This document shows, piece by piece, positions 7,716 through 10,414 of a DNA stretch of 10,414 nt. Source of the DNA: Candidatus Didemnitutus sp. (lineage in GTDB: Bacteria > Verrucomicrobiota > Verrucomicrobiia > Opitutales > Opitutaceae); assembly GCA_030682505.1 (NCBI GenBank), contig JAUXOH010000164.1, positions 1 through 10,414 of the forward strand. Direction: 5' to 3'. How positions within the stretch are numbered: the stretch's first letter is position 1; every line of letters starts with the position of its first letter. Under the pieces are notes generated by a model that had not been told where the DNA came from, did not search any database, and saw nothing but the letters and a program-made list of their open reading frames with translations. A program made the position numbers and the translations under genes.

Positions 7716-8531
7716 ATGAACAATCGCACGCGTTTCGCCTGCCTTGTCTGTCTCGTCGTGGCTTCGGCCACTTCTTCGTTCGCCTACATCATCACGAGCT
7801 ACCAGATGGTCCTCGGCAACCCGAGCAGCGCCGGCACCGGCGCCGAAAACTACCTGAAGCAGCTCCCGCAATACGCCCTCGGCTACCAGAGTTCCAAAGG
7901 CATCCCCAAGTGGGTGGCATGGAGCCTCACCTCCGGCGATCAGGGCTCCGGCCGTTACGACGGAAACTTCATTACCGACACCTCGCTGCCCGCTGGCATG
8001 AAGCGCGTCACCCACGCCGACTACACCAACAGCGGCTATGATCGCGGCCACATGTGCCCCAACGCCGACCGCAACATCACCCTCGCCGACAGCAAGGAGA
8101 CCTTCATCCTCACGAACATCCAGCCCCAGAGGCCCGACAACAACCAGGGGATCTGGGCGAACTTCGAGACCTACTGCCGCAACCTCACCAACAGCACCGG
8201 TCGCGAGGTGCTCATCATGTCGGGCGGCTACGGTTCCGCCGGCACCATCGGCACCAATGCGGTCACCGTGCCCACCTACAACTGGAAGATCGCCATCCTC
8301 GTCCCCGCAGGCAGCGGCTCGCCGATCACGAAGATCAATGCCAATCCCGCCGGCACCCGCGTCATCGCGCTGCGCGTGCCGAACATCGCCGGCATTCGGA
8401 CCACGCCGTGGACCAACTACATCACCACGGCCAGTTCCCTGCAGGGCAGCACGGCGCTGGCGTTCTTCACCGCGTTGAACTCCACCGCCCGCACCACGCT
8501 GCTGAACGACCTCGACAACGGCACCAACTAA
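7716..8531 (+). CDS. Secreted DNA/RNA non-specific endonuclease (NucA/Serratia-type)
   Basis: This 271-residue protein has a signal peptide (about residues 1-23, cleavage likely after SSFA) and one beta-beta-alpha-metal nuclease domain. The hallmark DRGHMCPNADR is at 109-119, with His112 as the general base. The downstream block TNIQPQ (133-138) and N-x3-W (Asn143, Trp147) with Glu151 supply the usual magnesium ligand and active-site residues. All expected catalytic positions are present. Family members cleave single- and double-stranded DNA and RNA with little sequence preference; an exported copy most likely degrades extracellular nucleic acid for nutrients or matrix turnover. I chose the ATG at 7716 rather than an upstream in-frame TTG (7677) because it opens directly into the signal peptide and avoids translating the C run. 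There is no Shine-Dalgarno. A strong terminator follows. No immunity-protein gene is adjacent, which argues against a toxin role. Confidence 0.93.
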   Translation: MNNRTRFACLVCLVVASATSSFAYIITSYQMVLGNPSSAGTGAENYLKQLPQYALGYQSSKGIPKWVAWSLTSGDQGSGRYDGNFITDTSLPAGMKRVTHADYTNSGYDRGHMCPNADRNITLADSKETFILTNIQPQRPDNNQGIWANFETYCRNLTNSTGREVLIMSGGYGSAGTIGTNAVTVPTYNWKIAILVPAGSGSPITKINANPAGTRVIALRVPNIAGIRTTPWTNYITTASSLQGSTALAFFTALNSTARTTLLNDLDNGTN

Positions 8532-8554
8532 CCGCCGGTCTCCTGCTTTCGCGA

Positions 8555-8587
8555 CCGCCGCGGGCATCCAGCCCGCGGCGGCTTTTT
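8555..8587 (+). terminator. Rho-independent terminator after the nuclease gene
   Basis: A perfect 11-bp GC-rich stem (CCGCCGCGGGC at 8555-8565 and GCCCGCGGCGG at 8571-8581) with a five-base loop ATCCA is followed by C and five T (8583-8587). It starts 23 bases after the nuclease stop codon. The next gene starts only 25 bases beyond it. Confidence 0.92.
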
Positions 8588-8612
8588 AGGCGGCAGCGAA
8601 CATCATCTTTCT

Positions 8613-10121
8613 GTGAAACCCCGGTTTCTCGCGTCCGTTCTCCTCTCGCTGGTCCTCGCGGGCCTGCTCGTCCTCGCGTTCCAGTTCCGGTCGGGTGAGC
8701 GGGAAACTCCTGCGGCAAGGCCGCCGACGGCCCCCACGGGTCGCGAAGTGCCGCACGCACCGGGGCCGACATCCGCGGTTACCTCCGGGTCCGCGTCTGT
8801 GCCGGCAGCCCTGTCGGGTGAGCTGGCGCGCCTGCTGGCGATCGCGGATCCGGACGAGCGGTTCCGCCGGCTCGACGCGTTTTGGCGCGATTGGTTCGCG
8901 CGCGATCGCGAAGGCGTTTTCGCCGCGATCGCCGGCCTGCCGCCGGGAGGCGAACGCACGCAGGCGCTGCTCTATGCCCTGCTGGAACTGGCGTCCACCG
9001 AGCCCGACCGTGCGCTCGACCTCGTCCTCCAGCTCGCGCGCGGCACGCAGGACGCCGATGTCTTCTCGGCTCTCTTCGACCTCTTCTCGCAGCAAGACCT
9101 CGCGCTGGCGCGCGCGCGCCTCGCCCGGGTGCCGCCGGGGCCCGGTTTCGATGCCGCCTGGCGGGCCTGTGCCGATGCCTATGCCCGCGCGGACCTCGCC
9201 GGTGCGCTGCAGTGGGCAAAAGGATTGCCCGAAGGACGGGCACGCTCGCTCGCCCTCGAGACCGCACTCTACACGCTCGCCGAGCAGGATCCTTACACGG
9301 CGTTTGAAACCGCTCTCGCGGGCCTGACAGACGAGGCGCGCGACCGGAGCCTCTATCAAGCCTTGATGCAGATCATCCCGCACGATCCCGCCGGCGCGGC
9401 GTCGCTCATCGTCGCGATGCCGGTCTCTCCCTCGCGCGAGCTCGCCGTGGCCGCGGCGGCGCGAGCCTGGGCCGCGGATGCGCCCGACCGTGCGCTCGCT
9501 TGGGCGGAGACGCTGCCGGGGGATTCGACTGTTTCGGCGGCGGTCGCGATGGCCAACATCCTGGAAATTTGGGCCTTGAGTGACGCAACGGGGGCGAAGG
9601 CGGCTCTGGCCGCGTTGCCCGACGGCGAGATGCGTGCTGTTGCCGCCGAGCGGATGGCGGCGGTGCTCGCACGCGAGTCGCCGACGCAGGCGCTCGAATG
9701 GGCGGTGACGTTGCCGGACGGGTCCACGCAAGAACGGGCCCTGTCGGGCATCGTTGCCATGTGGGCGCGCCAGGATGCCGCTGCCGCGGCGGCGTGGACG
9801 ATGGCCAGCGCACCGGGACCGGAGCGTGGCGTGCTGCTGGCCGAGGTGGTTTCGAACTGGGCGGTGCAGGACCTGCCGGCGGCACAGCGTTACGTCGGCG
9901 GGCTGACCGATCCCGCGGCGCAGACGAAGGCGGCGGCGGTGCTGATTTCCTCTTTGTTGCGCGTGGACCCGCGGGCGGCGATGGCCTGGGCGGAAAATCT
10001 GGCGCAAACTCAGGTGCGAAATGACGTGCTTCGCGTCGCCTATCGGGAGTGGCTGGCCGACGATCCGGCAGCGGCGCGCGCCTGGGCCTCATCCCGCCCC
10101 GGGTTTGATCCGAGGAAGTAG
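8613..10121 (+). CDS. Exported or membrane-anchored alpha-solenoid repeat protein, function unknown
   Basis: This 502-residue product starts at GTG (8613). That start opens a typical anchor: MKPR, then a hydrophobic helix at about residues 5-24. No other start would preserve this segment. Residues 27-68 are a Pro/Ala/Thr-rich linker. From about 80 to 497 I count about 13 degenerate helical-hairpin repeats of 30-34 residues. The recurring pattern is W or L, A, x2, DP, x, A, A, x2, W, A, x2, LP, x, G, x2, R, x2, AL; clear copies are WAKGLPEGRARSLAL (201-215), AWAETLPGDS (296-305), WAVTLPDGSTQERAL (363-377) and VDPRAAMAWAENL (451-463). Such arrays form superhelical protein-binding scaffolds, as in TPR/HEAT proteins. 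No enzymatic motif is visible. Composition is extremely alanine-rich with a single cysteine. The closeness of repeats 7-13 suggests internal duplication. Function and partner are unknown. Confidence 0.88.
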   Translation: MKPRFLASVLLSLVLAGLLVLAFQFRSGERETPAARPPTAPTGREVPHAPGPTSAVTSGSASVPAALSGELARLLAIADPDERFRRLDAFWRDWFARDREGVFAAIAGLPPGGERTQALLYALLELASTEPDRALDLVLQLARGTQDADVFSALFDLFSQQDLALARARLARVPPGPGFDAAWRACADAYARADLAGALQWAKGLPEGRARSLALETALYTLAEQDPYTAFETALAGLTDEARDRSLYQALMQIIPHDPAGAASLIVAMPVSPSRELAVAAAARAWAADAPDRALAWAETLPGDSTVSAAVAMANILEIWALSDATGAKAALAALPDGEMRAVAAERMAAVLARESPTQALEWAVTLPDGSTQERALSGIVAMWARQDAAAAAAWTMASAPGPERGVLLAEVVSNWAVQDLPAAQRYVGGLTDPAAQTKAAAVLISSLLRVDPRAAMAWAENLAQTQVRNDVLRVAYREWLADDPAAARAWASSRPGFDPRK

Positions 10122-10213
10122 AGAACACCCCGTCCGAGGACCTGGATTGCGCTTTCGGGGCCATGCCGCGCCACCGGCGGGAAGCCTGGAACGAAATCAC
10201 CTCCCGGGAAAAG

Positions 10214-10258
10214 CCCGTTCGATTTTTCACGCTGGCGTAGCGTGGCCCGCCGAACGGG
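10214..10258 (+). terminator. Possible (perhaps bidirectional) terminator after the solenoid gene
   Basis: An outer stem CCCGTTCG (10214-10221) / CGAACGGG (10251-10258) encloses an inner hairpin CACGCT (10228-10233) / AGCGTG (10239-10244) with loop GGCGT. Beyond one mismatch the outer stem continues AAA/TTT (10210-10212 / 10260-10262). The T run is only three on the plus strand and four on the minus strand, so terminator strength is doubtful. Confidence 0.35.
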
Positions 10259-10277
10259 GTTTGGTGGGACTGGCGCT

Positions 10278-10319
10278 GTGCTTCGGAGCACGCCGCACTT
10301 GCCATCGCGCCGTGCTCCG
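10278..10319. repeat. Two mutually exclusive dyads in the racemase leader
   Basis: GTGCT TCGG AGCAC (10278-10291) forms a tight small hairpin. Its right half also belongs to a 9-bp inverted repeat, CGGAGCACG (10284-10292) / CGTGCTCCG (10311-10319), with an 18-base spacer. The two structures cannot form together. They lie about 50-90 bases before the racemase start. Confidence 0.6.
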
Positions 10320-10365
10320 GCATTCCAGAACCACGAGCTATGTCCTGTCGCGTGCTTCCATCGCT

Positions 10366-10414
10366 ATGAAATGTCTCGGCCTCATCGGCGGCATCGGTTG
10401 GGAGTCGACCGCAC
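10366..10414 (+). CDS. Probable aspartate/glutamate racemase family protein (N-terminal 16 codons only)
   Basis: An ATG at 10366 opens a frame that runs off the window: MKCLGLIGGIGWESTA. This closely matches the conserved N-terminus of the Asp/Glu racemase family (typically MKxIGLIGGMSWESTA), where the GLIGG loop and the WEST segment lie close to the substrate site. Family members interconvert L- and D-aspartate or related amino acids without cofactor; some are hydantoin racemases or maleate isomerases. The two-cysteine active site is outside the window, so activity cannot be judged. No Shine-Dalgarno is visible, but the family match at the first residues supports this start. Confidence 0.75.
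   Translation, partial: MKCLGLIGGIGWESTA

Larger units (their letters stand above)
10122..10365. other. Intergenic region with nested inverted repeats
   Basis: These 244 bases carry no convincing coding frame. They hold a long imperfect hairpin (10210-10262) and a second pair of inverted repeats (10278-10319), and precede the racemase start. No clear sigma-70 promoter is visible for the racemase gene. The density of dyads suggests either terminator plus leader structure or a dispersed intergenic repeat. Confidence 0.6.

Noticed and set aside
7716..8531. Nuclease as a toxin of an interbacterial competition or toxin-immunity system
   Set aside because: It has only a simple signal peptide and one nuclease domain, with no delivery domain and no adjacent immunity gene; a terminator follows directly.
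7575..8567. 330-codon minus-strand frame opposite the nuclease
   Set aside because: The plus-strand frame has the full DRGHM nuclease motif and signal peptide. The antisense product is Gly/Val/Ala low complexity.
8586..10007. 473-codon minus-strand open frame opposite the solenoid gene
   Set aside because: The Arg/Gly-rich composition shows no domain, and the plus-strand frame has an anchor and a regular repeat pattern.

Overview
This high-GC window looks chromosomal and most likely comes from a Verrucomicrobiota bacterium, probably Opitutaceae-like. That placement is an inference. It rests on a PEP-CTERM protein tail, a HAF-repeat protein fused to an alpha/beta hydrolase, an alanine-rich alpha-solenoid built on a 'WAxxDPxAAxxW'-like repeat, and the absence of Shine-Dalgarno sequences at every start I could inspect. 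I saw no rRNA, tRNA, CRISPR array, transposase or phage gene.

Layout. Positions 1-383 (+) hold the 3' end of a secreted PEP-CTERM protein. It converges on a two-gene minus-strand unit. The first gene (4126 to 1490) encodes an exported 878-residue protein with HAF repeats, a calcium-loop-like middle part and a C-terminal alpha/beta hydrolase. The second (1493 to 420) encodes a membrane-anchored protein with a carboxypeptidase-regulatory-like domain. The two overlap by four bases (ATGA) and are probably translationally coupled. Upstream of the pair lie a nearly perfect 24-bp palindrome and the terminator of the next minus-strand gene.

Positions 7307 to 4305 (-) encode a bifunctional proline dehydrogenase / glutamate-semialdehyde dehydrogenase (PutA-type, about 1000 residues, no DNA-binding domain). 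A roughly 400-bp intergenic region separates it from a divergent plus-strand gene for a secreted DNA/RNA non-specific endonuclease (7716-8531). A run of ten cytosines lies just before that gene's start codon, and a strong terminator follows it. Only 25 bases after that terminator comes a GTG-started gene (8613-10121) for a membrane-anchored or exported alpha-solenoid of about 13 degenerate repeats. A 244-bp intergenic segment with nested inverted repeats follows. The window ends in the first 16 codons of a probable aspartate/glutamate racemase.

Apart from proline catabolism (PutA) and possibly amino-acid racemisation, most gene products here are exported or membrane-anchored: a PEP-CTERM protein, a secreted hydrolase with its membrane partner, a secreted nuclease and a surface or periplasmic solenoid. 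This suggests a polymer-degrading, biofilm-forming lifestyle. No gene here is an obvious defence or mobile system. The least-described elements are the hydrolase/anchor pair and the solenoid protein.
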